DNA of 54,155 nt from CAMAUF01 sp046152925. GTDB taxonomy: Bacteria; Chloroflexota; Dehalococcoidia; Tepidiformales; Tepidiformaceae. Under the pieces are notes generated by a model. The model did not search any database and was not told the DNA's origin. It worked only from the letters and a program-made list of their open reading frames with translations. The position numbers and the translations under genes are program-made. Shown here one piece after another: positions 38,380 through 46,537 of this stretch. The DNA lies in the NCBI GenBank assembly GCA_046152925.1, contig JBJXFX010000056.1, positions 1-54,155 on the forward strand, given 5' to 3'. The stretch's first letter is position 1. Every line of letters begins with the position of its first letter.

Positions 38380-39827
38380 TCGGCTCTTCGTGCGATTGCG
38401 CGAGGCATCGCTCGGAAAATCCGGTTGTGAGCCGGTACGAGCGAATACCAATAGAGGAGTCCGAACAGCCCAGCCGGGTGAAAGCGTGCGGTTGTTACCA
38501 GCCGGGAGCCTTCACCATCGGGGAGCACCTCCAGCTCAAGGATTGCGCTCCCCGGGAGCCGCATCTCCGCCCGGAGCGTCAACCGGCAGCCTGGCTCGAG
38601 GGCCACCACCCGCCAAAAGTCCACCGCGTCGCCGACCCGCAATTGGGCCGGATGGCGTCGGCCGCGACGCATCCCAACGCCGCCAACCGCACGATCCAGG
38701 AGGCCCCGAAGTTGCCAAAGCCGATTCGCATAGAAGTAGCCCGTCTCGCCGCCGATACTCGATGCAGCTGCCCAGAGCGCCTCCGGCGGCGCGGCGCACG
38801 CCGTTTCGGTCCGCTCACCTTTGGCGTAGTACGAGACTTCGGCGTTGTACCCGCGGAATGCCAGTGCGCCTTCAGTCCATCGTGCTGGCACTTGCTGGCG
38901 GCGCTCGGCGTCGAGCGCACTGCGCACCGCATGGGTGTAGTCCGACAGCGGGATCGGAAGGAGCGCGCGAATCGGCGCGTCATCGGCGAGCAGATCGTGA
39001 CGCAAACCATCGATCAGGGGCCGAGCGATGCTGGCGGGGACGCTCGTCACCAGGTCCAGCCAATAGGACGAGAGCCGCGGAGTCAGCACGGGGAGCGGGA
39101 GGACAACGCGGCGCTTGCCGGCCACGCGGCCGAACTGCCGCAGCATGTCTGCATAGGACAGGACCTCGGGACCGCCAACATCGAACGTCCGCCCGCCGCT
39201 CTCTGGCAGACCGGCAAGGCCAACCAGGTAACTAAGCAGGTCGTCGAGCGCGATCGGCTGCGTCCGTGACCTCACCCAGCGCGGGGCGGTCATGACAGGA
39301 AGGTGATTCACGAGGTCGCGGATGACCTCGAACGCGGCCGAACCGGCGCCTACGACGATCCCGGCGCGGACTTCGGTAACCGGGACAGGGCCCGCCCGCA
39401 GTGCATCGCCCGTTTCCTTGCGCGAGGCGAGATGCAACGAACTCTCACCCGGTGGCTGGAGCCCTCCGAGATAGATGATCCGGCTAACGCCGGCCCGCCT
39501 CGCGGCGCCGGCAAAGTTCGCGGCCGCTTCGTTATCGCGTGCAGCGAACCCCGCCCCAGAGCCCATTGAGTGGATGAGGTAGAACGCGATTTCGACCCCT
39601 GTGAGAGCGGCATCGAGTGAGGCGGGGTCGAGAGCGTCAGCCTGGACCGTCTCGACGTCACCCCATCCGCGGCCCTCGAGGACCTCCGGGTGGCGGGCGC
39701 CAGCCCGCACACGGAAACCTGCCTGCTGGAGGCGAGGGACGAGGTTACTGCCGATGTAACCGCTGGCCCCGGCAACGAGCACGAGGGGGCCAGCTTGCGT
39801 CATGGTGGCAGTCGCATTCGTCGGCAT
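38334..39827 (-). CDS. SDR/NAD(P)-binding protein with C-terminal DUF2867-type domain
   Basis: 497 residues. The N-terminal Rossmann domain has VLVAGASGYIGSNLVPRLQQAGF (G-x-x-G-x-x-G), then AFYLIHSMGSG and RIIYLGGLQPPGE, an atypical SDR of the TMR/HSCARG kind without the YxxxK pair. The C-terminal half (about 330-480) has GYFYANRLWQLRGLLDRAVGG, then DFWRVVALEPGCRLTLRAEMRLPGSAILELEV and FHPAGLFGLLYWYSLVPAHNRIF, the DUF2867 fold. Such fusions are common in high-GC bacteria; they lie next to phr genes in several genomes, which is consistent here. It overlaps phr by 46 nt. Confidence 0.88.
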   Translation of the reverse strand: MPTNATATMTQAGPLVLVAGASGYIGSNLVPRLQQAGFRVRAGARHPEVLEGRGWGDVETVQADALDPASLDAALTGVEIAFYLIHSMGSGAGFAARDNEAAANFAGAARRAGVSRIIYLGGLQPPGESSLHLASRKETGDALRAGPVPVTEVRAGIVVGAGSAAFEVIRDLVNHLPVMTAPRWVRSRTQPIALDDLLSYLVGLAGLPESGGRTFDVGGPEVLSYADMLRQFGRVAGKRRVVLPLPVLTPRLSSYWLDLVTSVPASIARPLIDGLRHDLLADDAPIRALLPIPLSDYTHAVRSALDAERRQQVPARWTEGALAFRGYNAEVSYYAKGERTETACAAPPEALWAAASSIGGETGYFYANRLWQLRGLLDRAVGGVGMRRGRRHPAQLRVGDAVDFWRVVALEPGCRLTLRAEMRLPGSAILELEVLPDGEGSRLVTTARFHPAGLFGLLYWYSLVPAHNRIFRAMPRAIARRAEWLEAVVGSGSRRPS

Positions 39828-39892
39828 GGCCCTCTATTGTGCCCTACTTCGCCGCGCCAGGGCAGCCGGACGCACGCACGCGACGTGGACGC

Positions 39893-41023
39893 TCAGGAAC
39901 GGCCCGAACGGCCCCCGCTGTCGTCGTCCTCTCCGTCATCGTCGTCGTTGTCCGAGCCGCTGCCACTATTGTCGTCGTCATCGTCGGCCGGCCCGGAACC
40001 GCTTCCACTGTTGTCGCCGTCATCGTCGGTGTCCGAGCCGCTGCCGCTGTTGTCGTCGCCATCATCGTCGTCCGACTCGCCGGAGCCGCTCCCCGAGTTG
40101 CTCCCGCTTCGGTCGTTTTCATCATCGCCGTTGCGCCCGCTCCCCGAGTTGCTCCCACTGCGGTCGTCGGCGCCAGGAGAGTCGCCGGAGCCGCTGCCCG
40201 AGTTGCTCCCGCTTCGGTCGCCCTTATCGTCGCCGTCGGGAGATGCGCCGGCGGTTGGCGAGGCTGTCGCGCTGGGCGGCCGCGTGGGCGTGCGGCTCGG
40301 CGACGCCGTGGCCGTGACCGTAGCCGACGGCGAACCATCGTCATCGTCGTCGTCGTCACGATCGTCGCCATCGCGGCCGCTGTTCGCCGAGCCAGGGCCA
40401 CTGTTCGACGTCCGCGGCGCCGTCGGCGTCGACGTAGCCGAACCAGTGGCAGAGGCGGAGCTCGTCGCGGATGGCGACAGCGGCGTCCGCGTGCGGCCGT
40501 CGCTGTCGTCGGGCGCATCCTGCGTCGGTGAGGCGCTGGCGCTCGGTGAGCCATCATCCCTGCCGCCCCCGCCCCCGCCGCGCCCGCCGCGGTCGTCGGG
40601 CGAAGCCGAGGGTGAACTCGCACTCGGGCTGCCGTCACCTTGCGGCGCGTTGCTTGAGTCGTCGCCGACAGGGCCGTCGACGGGCGAGCCGCCGCCGGTG
40701 ACCACCCCGCCGATCGAGCTGATGACCCCGGCCACGGCTTCGCCCGGGGCCTGGAGGACCGCGTTGCCTGTGACGGCGCCGACCGCGGAGACAAGCGCGA
40801 GGGGCGCGGCGACCGCCGCGCCAACCGTCGCGAAGCGCTTCAGGCCGGGAGAAGCGGCCTGCGCCCTGGTCGCGCCGCTGAGGGCGGCCAGCATTCGCCC
40901 GCGAGCCCGCGCCATCGCGTCCCCCGCGGGCAGCGCGCCCTTGAGCGGCTCCAAGCGAGCAGCCAGCGCCCATTCGAGCTGCGGTTCCGGCTGCGGGTCA
41001 ACCATCCAGAAGAAGCGGACCAT
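39893..41023 (-). CDS. Membrane protein with Ser/Asp/Gly-rich extracellular tail, likely anti-sigma partner
   Basis: 376 residues. The ATG overlaps the sigma factor stop (TGATG), so the two are coupled and it probably is the sigma's regulator. The cytoplasmic part (1-60) has LEWALAARLEPLKGALP and ARARGRMLAALSG. A hydrophobic segment (about 66-108) crosses the membrane. From about 115 to the end the sequence is low complexity. It alternates SPSAS/TATAS blocks with acidic SNSGSGSG, DDDDD and NSGSGSD repeats, resembling Ser-Asp-repeat surface tails. The tail may bind calcium or act as a flexible stalk. No zinc-binding anti-sigma motif is seen. Confidence 0.75.
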   Translation of the reverse strand: MVRFFWMVDPQPEPQLEWALAARLEPLKGALPAGDAMARARGRMLAALSGATRAQAASPGLKRFATVGAAVAAPLALVSAVGAVTGNAVLQAPGEAVAGVISSIGGVVTGGGSPVDGPVGDDSSNAPQGDGSPSASSPSASPDDRGGRGGGGGGRDDGSPSASASPTQDAPDDSDGRTRTPLSPSATSSASATGSATSTPTAPRTSNSGPGSANSGRDGDDRDDDDDDDGSPSATVTATASPSRTPTRPPSATASPTAGASPDGDDKGDRSGSNSGSGSGDSPGADDRSGSNSGSGRNGDDENDRSGSNSGSGSGESDDDDGDDNSGSGSDTDDDGDNSGSGSGPADDDDDNSGSGSDNDDDDGEDDDSGGRSGRS

Positions 41024-41526
41024 CAGATGCCCCTCCCCTCATCACCCAACACAGTGCGGAGCCGGGCTATCGCCCGGTGTTGCAACGCCTTGACCGCGGT
41101 GACGCTCCGCCCCGTGCGGGCGGCGACCTCCTCCAAGGCGAACCCTTCGACAAACCGGAGGTGCACGACCTCTCGTTGGTCGGCTGTGAGCCGTCCGAGG
41201 GCGTCGACCGCGATCGTCAGGCCCGCCTCGGGGCCGGCGGCGGTGGGTTCAACCTCCGAGCCGCGCTCGCGCTGCTGTTTGCGGAACCAATCAGCGGCCC
41301 GGTTGCGCGCGATGGTCATCAACCACGCCCCGATCGGCCTGCCGCGTTCTCGATACCGGTCGATCCCAGCGATCGCCTCGACGAAGACCTGCGAGGCGAC
41401 ATCCTCGGCCACGGCCCCGTTTCGCGTCCGGGCTAAGACACTGCGATAGACCAGCGGATACTCACGCTCGAACACGGCGCTCCATGCGTCTGCATCGCGC
41501 GCCTTGAGCCGGTCGACTTCGCTCAC
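41023..41526 (-). CDS. ECF-type RNA polymerase sigma factor
   Basis: 167 residues from a GTG at 41526. A TTG at 41616 would add 30 residues unlike the family, but cannot be excluded. Region 2 is FEREYPLVYRSVLARTRNGAVAEDVASQVFVEAIAGIDRYRERG, then GAWLMTIARNRAADWFRKQQ. Region 4 is ALGRLTADQREVVHLRFVEGFALEEVAARTGRSVTAVKALQHRAIARLR. It directs RNA polymerase to a small regulon, probably released by the coupled membrane protein downstream. Its 5' end diverges from the alanine dehydrogenase gene. Confidence 0.93.
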   Translation of the reverse strand: MSEVDRLKARDADAWSAVFEREYPLVYRSVLARTRNGAVAEDVASQVFVEAIAGIDRYRERGRPIGAWLMTIARNRAADWFRKQQRERGSEVEPTAAGPEAGLTIAVDALGRLTADQREVVHLRFVEGFALEEVAARTGRSVTAVKALQHRAIARLRTVLGDEGRGI

Positions 41527-41675
41527 CGGCGTCCGGGCGAGAGGGGCTGCGAGGGATTCCACCAATGCCAAGCTTGCCTCCCGAGCACACCTTCTGGCCA
41601 GATAGCGCGGGATCAATGGGAAAGGATACGGGCGAGCCGGAAATTCCCCCGGTTCGCCCCAAGAGGAGGCTGGTC

Positions 41676-42788
41676 GTGCACGTTGGGACGGTCAAGGAAC
41701 GAAAGGACGGCGAACGCCGGGTCGGCCTCACGCCTGAGAGTGTCTCGGCGCTCGCCGCCGCTGGGCACGCAGTGACTGTCGAGGCTGGCTGTGGCCTCGG
41801 CTCGGGTTGGGACGACGACGCCTATCGCACGGCCGGCGCGGCGGTCGTCGCGGAAGCGGGCGGGGTCTGGGAAGCGGCGGGGCTCGTGGTCAAGGTGAAG
41901 GAGCCGCTGCCGAGCGAGTACGGCTTCCTCCATCGAGGGTGCGCGCTCTTCACCTTCCTGCATCTGGCCGCCGACCGCGCCCTCACGGAGCGGCTGCTGG
42001 AAGCAGGCGCGACGTCGCTGGCCTACGAGCTCGTGCGCCGTCCCGACGGCTCGCGTCCACTCCTCGCGCCGATGTCTCAAGTAGCGGGGAGGATGGCCGC
42101 AGAGATCGGCGCCCAGCTCCTGAAGCAGCCAGGCCCAGGGCGCGGCAAGCTCCTCGGCGGGGTCGCCGGTGTGCCTCCAGGGCGCGCGGTGGTCGTCGGT
42201 TCGGGTGTCGTCGGGACAGCGGCGGCACGCGTGCTCATGGGCCTCGATGCGCGAGTGACCGTGCTCTCCCGCGACCTGGCCAGGCTCGCCGCGCTCCAGG
42301 AATACTTTGGCGGGCGGCTCGCGACGCGGGTTGCCTCAGCGGGGGCGCTGGCCGAAGAAGCAGCCGGCGCGGACCTCGTGGTGCTCGGGTTGCTCGTCGC
42401 TGGCGCGCCCGCGCCGAAGGTGCTGACGCGCTCCATGGTGCGCTCGATGGGCCCCGGCGCGGTGGTCGTCGACGTGTCGATCGACCAAGGCGGCGCCGCC
42501 GAGACCAGTCGGCCCACCAGCCACAGCCAGCCGACCTATCTCGAAGAGGGCGTGATCCACTACTGCGTCCCGAACATGCCCGGCGCCGTGCCACAGACGA
42601 GCACGCGGGCGCTGACCAGCGCAACGCTGCCCTACGTCCTCGCGTTGGCGGATGCCGGCGTCGAAGACGCGCTCCGGGCGGACACGGGCTTTGCAGAGGC
42701 GCTCAGCACCTACGGAGGAGGATTGGTGCGCGGGCCGGTTGCCGCGACATTCGGCCTCGCAGCGGCGGGGAATCCCTTCGTGGCTTGA
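41676..42788 (+). CDS. ald: Alanine dehydrogenase
   Basis: 370 residues from a GTG at 41676, which has GAGGAGG 6 nt upstream. The upstream ATG at 41616 would add 20 non-conserved residues. It interconverts alanine and pyruvate with NAD. The N-terminal VGTVKERKDGERRVGLTP, the VVKVKEPLPSEYGFL loop, SLAYELVRRPDGSRPLLAPMSQVAGRMA, the NAD site VVVGSGVVGTAAARVLMGL and the later DVSIDQGGAAETSRPTSHSQPTY are family signatures. The final NMPGAVPQTSTRALTSATLPY is also canonical. It is monocistronic and divergent from the sigma gene. Confidence 0.93.
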   Translation: MHVGTVKERKDGERRVGLTPESVSALAAAGHAVTVEAGCGLGSGWDDDAYRTAGAAVVAEAGGVWEAAGLVVKVKEPLPSEYGFLHRGCALFTFLHLAADRALTERLLEAGATSLAYELVRRPDGSRPLLAPMSQVAGRMAAEIGAQLLKQPGPGRGKLLGGVAGVPPGRAVVVGSGVVGTAAARVLMGLDARVTVLSRDLARLAALQEYFGGRLATRVASAGALAEEAAGADLVVLGLLVAGAPAPKVLTRSMVRSMGPGAVVVDVSIDQGGAAETSRPTSHSQPTYLEEGVIHYCVPNMPGAVPQTSTRALTSATLPYVLALADAGVEDALRADTGFAEALSTYGGGLVRGPVAATFGLAAAGNPFVA

Positions 42789-42936
42789 GCCCAGTCGGGC
42801 GGGGCACATGAGGGACCGTGCGTTATGTCGCGCGTCCAGGCGGGCGGCGTCCACCACGAGTCCCCTTTGGGAGTGCTCGTTCGCCGTCGAATACGGAAGT
42901 AGCGCAGCACGACTGCGCGCCGCCGGGAGTGGGACG

Positions 42937-43797
42937 ATGGCCTTTGAGCTTTTCTTCGGGACGCTGGGTGCGACGGAGGACCTTTCGGTCGCCGCCTTCC
43001 AGCAGCACTTTGCGGGACGGCCGCACACCAAGGTGCAAGGCAAAGAGGCCCACTACAACAACGATGCAACCGGCGTGCAGTTCGCCTTCCGGGTCCACGT
43101 GCCGCCGGAGATCCCGATCCGCAAGTTCGTCGGGTACGCGCAGTTCTCGCTCGACTTCGTCCGGCCGGGCTTCTTCGCGACCGAGGCAACGCGAGAGATC
43201 GGGGCATTCGTGGCGGCGACCGGCTACGAGGTGTACGACGCACAGCGACTCGAGCATCCGCCGGGCCCCTGGGACCCGCGTGAATTCATCGCAAGCTGGG
43301 ACGCTTCGAACCGAGCCCTGCTCCGCGGGACGGGGAGCGCGCCGCTCTCGTTGCCGAAGAGCGACCTCCTGTTGATTTGGCGCTGGAATTTCGCGCGTCC
43401 GAACTATGCCGCCCAGCTGGGCGGCGGCCACTACGTCCCGCCGATCATGCTCGTGGAGGACCGCGACGCGGTGCGGACCGCGGTGGTCTGGAACGGCGAA
43501 ATGCGGGCCGCGCTTCCGAAGGTCGATCTCGTGCTCACGCCGAGCCAACGTTCGGCCCGGCGCGGCTTGCTGCGCCGCAAGCAGGAGGAGGAAGTGATGA
43601 GCGTCGCCGAATGGCGGCAAGTGGCGCCGTTCGTTGCGAGCGAGCCGGTCCGGCGCGAGCCGGGCGCACACTATGTGATCAACTTCGAGACGCCTCCGGC
43701 CGGCCTCCTCAGGATGGTCGAAGGGCTGCCTCCGTCGGACCACCTCCGCCCGTTGACGATGGACGAGGTGATCGACCACGAGGTCTGCGCGGCCTAG
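42937..43797 (+). CDS. Hypothetical protein
   Basis: 286 residues, soluble, no signal peptide. The sequence starts MAFELFFGTLGATEDLSVAAFQQHFAGRPH. Aromatic motifs include QFAFRVHVPPEIPIRKFVGYAQFSLDFVRP, LLIWRWNFARPNYAAQLGGGHYVPPIMLVE and HYVINFETPPAGLLRMVEGL. I do not recognise the family. The alternation suggests two related alpha/beta halves. GGGAG precedes the ATG by a normal distance. It lies between ald and the truncated dppC, and nothing around it hints at a function. Confidence 0.65.
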   Translation: MAFELFFGTLGATEDLSVAAFQQHFAGRPHTKVQGKEAHYNNDATGVQFAFRVHVPPEIPIRKFVGYAQFSLDFVRPGFFATEATREIGAFVAATGYEVYDAQRLEHPPGPWDPREFIASWDASNRALLRGTGSAPLSLPKSDLLLIWRWNFARPNYAAQLGGGHYVPPIMLVEDRDAVRTAVVWNGEMRAALPKVDLVLTPSQRSARRGLLRRKQEEEVMSVAEWRQVAPFVASEPVRREPGAHYVINFETPPAGLLRMVEGLPPSDHLRPLTMDEVIDHEVCAA

Positions 43798-43821
43798 GCG
43801 CCGGGCCTCCAAGCCTCACGC

Positions 43822-44172
43822 TCACTTCTTCCCGCGGAGCCGCGGGTCGAGTTCGTCGCGCAGCCCGTCGCCGAGCAGGTTAATCGCGAAGACCGTGATG
43901 ATGATGGCGAACCCAGGGGCGAGGGCGAGCAGCGGGTGCTGTTCCCACTTCGCTGCGCCGGTATTAAGCATGTTGCCCCAGGTTGCCTGGGGGATCCGCA
44001 CCGAGAGCCCGAGGTAGTCGAGGGCCGTTTCAATGATGATCACGGTGCCCACGGTGATCGAGGTGAGGACGATGACGGGCGCGAACGTATTAGGGAGGAT
44101 GTGGCGCAAGACAATGCGGGCCGGGCTGGCGCCGAGCGATCGGGCAGCCTCGACGTACATCATCTCTTTCAT
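43822..44172 (-). pseudogene. Truncated ABC transporter permease (DppC/OppC C-terminus)
   Basis: The 116-codon frame from an ATG at 44172 encodes the C-terminal end of a binding-protein-dependent permease. It contains the EAA loop YVEAARSLGASPARIVLRHILPNT, then VIIIETALDYLGLSVR, then the typical end LLGDGLRDELDPRLRGKK. The similarity begins just before this at about 44187 (FVRSGSHMKEM). The first about 160-180 residues (three or more membrane helices and the OppC N-domain) are missing. The DNA upstream is the promoter region of dapA. No other transporter genes are near, so it is an orphan 3' remnant. Confidence 0.75.
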
Positions 44173-44305
44173 GTGAGAACCCGAACGGACGAACCAACTT
44201 GGGTGGGAGAATAGCGAGCGCAAATGAGGCTGGCAACGTGCTGGCCACCGGACGTTTACCGCCTGGGCGGCCGCACATCGGCACGCCGAGTCTCCAAGAG
44301 TCCGA

Positions 44306-44311
44306 TACAAT
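44306..44311 (+). promoter_or_regulatory. Possible -10 box of dapA
   Basis: TACAAT (44306-44311) stands 29 nt before the dapA ATG. No -35 match is seen at the expected distance, so it is a weak candidate. Confidence 0.25.
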
Positions 44312-44340
44312 GACGGGCACCCTCCCGCACGGAGCCCCTC

Positions 44341-45228
44341 ATGCCCGAGCTTGGCCGCTTGCTGACCGCGATGGTCACGCCCTACACACCCGACGGCGCT
44401 GTCGACTATGCCCACGCGCAACGATTAGCCGCCCACCTCGTGAAAAACGGCAACGACGGCGTCGTCGTCACCGGGACGACTGGCGAATCACCACTTCTGT
44501 CTGACGACGAGAAGGCGAAGCTCTGGGAATCCGCAAAACAGCACCTCGGCGCGGGCGGCACGGTGATCGCCGGGGCCGGCACCAATGACACTCACCACTC
44601 GGTGGCGCTCGCCAAGCGAGCCGAGAAGGCCGGCGCCGACGGCATCCTCGCCGTCGTGCCCTACTACCTGCGCCCACCACAAGAAGGCATCTACCGTCAC
44701 TTCAAGGCGATCGCCGAGGCTACAAGCCTCCCAGTGATCATCTACAACGTACCGTCGCGCACGGGCGTGAACATGAGTGTCGAGACCATCCTGCGCTGCG
44801 CCGAGGTGCCGAACATCGTCGGGAACAAGGAGGCGAACGGCGACCTCGCGAGCAGCGCCGCCGTCATCGAAGGGGCGCCTAGCTTCAAGATCTGGAGCGG
44901 GAACGACAACGACAACTTCCACCTCTACACGATGGGCGGGTACGGCGCGATCAGCGTGACGGCGCACATCGTCGCCGGGCAACAGCGGGCGATGTTGGAC
45001 CATGTGCTCGCGGGCCGCGTGAGCGAAGCCGCCCCCATCCACCGGAAGCTCTGCACCGTGACCGACGTCTGCTTCCGCCACGGCAGTCCGGGGACGATCC
45101 GGTCAATCCTCCGGCGGTTCGGGTATGCGATTGGCGAACCACGGCTCCCGGTGGTCGAACCTCCCGCCGAAGCGGTCGACAAACTGATCGCCGACCTGCG
45201 GGGCCAGAAGCTCGATGTCGCGCCGTGA
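44341..45228 (+). CDS. dapA: 4-hydroxy-tetrahydrodipicolinate synthase (DapA family)
   Basis: 295 residues, TIM barrel. It condenses pyruvate with aspartate semialdehyde on the way to lysine and diaminopimelate. Catalytic features are the threonine pair in GVVVTGTTGESPLL, the tyrosine in PVIIYNVPSRTGVN and the Schiff-base lysine in VGNKEANGD. The usual motif is G-x-K-E-A-x-G/S; here the residue before lysine is asparagine. GGAG precedes the ATG by about 6 nt. It overlaps the next small gene (GTGA). With that context a lysine or mDAP role is likely; a sugar-acid aldolase paralogue is the alternative. Confidence 0.92.
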   Translation: MPELGRLLTAMVTPYTPDGAVDYAHAQRLAAHLVKNGNDGVVVTGTTGESPLLSDDEKAKLWESAKQHLGAGGTVIAGAGTNDTHHSVALAKRAEKAGADGILAVVPYYLRPPQEGIYRHFKAIAEATSLPVIIYNVPSRTGVNMSVETILRCAEVPNIVGNKEANGDLASSAAVIEGAPSFKIWSGNDNDNFHLYTMGGYGAISVTAHIVAGQQRAMLDHVLAGRVSEAAPIHRKLCTVTDVCFRHGSPGTIRSILRRFGYAIGEPRLPVVEPPAEAVDKLIADLRGQKLDVAP

Positions 45229-45512
45229 GCGAATCGGGCGGACAGACAGGAGACGCGCCGGACACCCGTCGATGGGTTGAGGTTTGGCGCGGCGAAGGGC
45301 CGGCCGTGAAGGCGACCGCCGATGCGCTCCACGCTGCCGGGATCGAGGTGCGGATCGCGGGCGCGGGGCCATCGTTCCATGGCGATGCGCGACTCCTCGT
45401 GCCGGAAGCCGACCGGGCGCGCGCAAGGCCGTTCGTGCCGAAACCGAACCCCGCGAAAGCGATCGGACGGGTGCTCCGGACGATCTTTCCGTTCGGACCG
45501 GGGCGCATGTAG
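45225..45512 (+). CDS. Small DUF2007-like protein
   Basis: 95 residues. The GTG start (45225) overlaps the dapA stop (GTGA). The core RRWVEVWRGEGPAVKATADALHAAGIEVRI, then ARLLVPEADRARARPFV, has the pattern of DUF2007, a putative signal-transducing fold. In this fold a short strand, a helix of the form A..L...GI, and a second V/A strand with a helix form a small sandwich. It lies directly upstream of a similar gene 2 nt away and is cotranscribed with dapA. Function unknown. Confidence 0.7.
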   Translation: MSESGGQTGDAPDTRRWVEVWRGEGPAVKATADALHAAGIEVRIAGAGPSFHGDARLLVPEADRARARPFVPKPNPAKAIGRVLRTIFPFGPGRM

Positions 45513-45514
45513 CC

Positions 45515-45862
45515 ATGGCTTGGGAGCCTGTTTGGAGCGGCAACTCAGAGGCGGAGGCCGAAGTGATCGCCGGGCGACTCCGGGCCGACCGCTTCCGTGT
45601 CCGCCTCCTCCCCGGCGCGGCGCCGCTGCGCACGACCTACGGCGCGGGACTCAACGCGGTCTGGGTCGTGGCGGTCCATTCGTCGCAGGCGAAGGCAGCG
45701 CGCGAGGCATTGGCCTCGCGAGACAGCGCCGGCATCTTGCATCCGGAGGACTTTTCGGACCCGGTGACCGCGAACTGGCGCCAGATGAAGCGGTCGTGGC
45801 GCTGGATCGTGGTCGGAGTCCTCGCCATCGCCCTGTACTTCCTCCTCGCCCAGCTCGGGTGA
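45515..45862 (+). CDS. DUF2007-like protein with C-terminal transmembrane helix
   Basis: 115 residues. The N-terminal MAWEPVWSGNSEAEAEVIAGRLRADRFRVRL and AVWVVAVHSSQAKAAREAL match the DUF2007 pattern of the preceding gene. A C-terminal helix (about 94-112, WRWIVVGVLAIALYFLLAQLG) anchors it in the membrane. Two DUF2007-like genes in tandem, one soluble and one anchored, suggest a partnership. The ATG is 2 nt after the upstream stop. Confidence 0.75.
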   Translation: MAWEPVWSGNSEAEAEVIAGRLRADRFRVRLLPGAAPLRTTYGAGLNAVWVVAVHSSQAKAAREALASRDSAGILHPEDFSDPVTANWRQMKRSWRWIVVGVLAIALYFLLAQLG

Positions 45863-45989
45863 CGGCTCGGTAAAGATCCCGGGCTGCCCGTAACCTCCCA
45901 GGCTCGTCGCGCGCTGAATCGGTGGACTGGTCCAAAGAACCACACGCGACGGTCGGGAAAGACCGTCCGAAGAGAGAGGCATTCCAACC

Positions 45990-46415
45990 ATGCTGTTGAA
46001 AATCGCCCGGGTTGCCGGGCTGTTCGCGGTCATCGCCGGGCTCGCCGGCTTCGCCCTCACGGCTCAAAGCGCCGAAGCGCGCGGGGGCAGCTCTGGCGGC
46101 AACCGCCAAGAAGTCCGCGTCATTGCGGAGCTCCAGGGCGTCGCCGTCGCCGAGTCCAACGGCAAGGCCGTCTGGAAGAGCAAGCGCGGCAAGACCGAGA
46201 TGCAGATCGAACTCGAAGATGCGGACCGGATCGCCGGCGAAGTCGTCCACTTCTACCTCGGCGACCAGCACCTTGGCCGCAGCACCGTGACGCCGCTGGG
46301 CGACGCGCGTCTGAAGCTGAACCACCGCCAAGCGCCAGCCTTGGTCGCGGGCATGCGAGTGACGGTGAAGCTCGCCGACGGCACGATCGTCGCGGGCGGC
46401 GCCTTCCCCTCCTGA
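45990..46415 (+). CDS. Secreted small protein of unknown function
   Basis: 141 residues. Signal peptide about 1-30 (LLKIARVAGLFAVIAGLAGFALTAQSAEA) ending in A-x-A, then a Gly/Ser linker. The mature part is a beta-rich domain: QEVRVIAELQGVAVAESNGKAVWKSKRGKTEMQIELED, then VHFYLGDQHLGRSTVT and MRVTVKLADGTIVAGGAF. It is lysine- and acid-balanced and not a family I recognise. GAGAGAGG lies about 11 nt before the ATG. A perfect hairpin ends the gene. Confidence 0.7.
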   Translation: MLLKIARVAGLFAVIAGLAGFALTAQSAEARGGSSGGNRQEVRVIAELQGVAVAESNGKAVWKSKRGKTEMQIELEDADRIAGEVVHFYLGDQHLGRSTVTPLGDARLKLNHRQAPALVAGMRVTVKLADGTIVAGGAFPS

Positions 46416-46431
46416 GCGGAGGGTCTCCAAC

Positions 46432-46468
46432 CGCAGGCGGGCCCTTGGGGCGCTCGGGCCCGCCTGCG
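46432..46468 (+). terminator. Hairpin at gene end, without U-tract
   Basis: A perfect 13-bp stem, CGCAGGCGGGCCC and GGGCCCGCCTGCG, with an 11-nt loop, lies 16 nt after the stop of the secreted protein. No T-run follows, so it may be a U-independent terminator or an mRNA 3' stabiliser. Confidence 0.55.
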
Positions 46469-46537
46469 TCCACGACAACGCATTAAGAGGGTCGCCAAAC
46501 TCGCGGCAGAGGATCCCGGGAGCCAGCCGGTGACGCT

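Noticed and set aside
39690..41093. 467-codon rightward frame rich in Ser/Pro/Leu
   Set aside because: It is the complement of the Ser/Asp/Gly-rich membrane protein; the repetitive codons keep all frames open. The leftward frame has a coupled sigma gene and a membrane segment.
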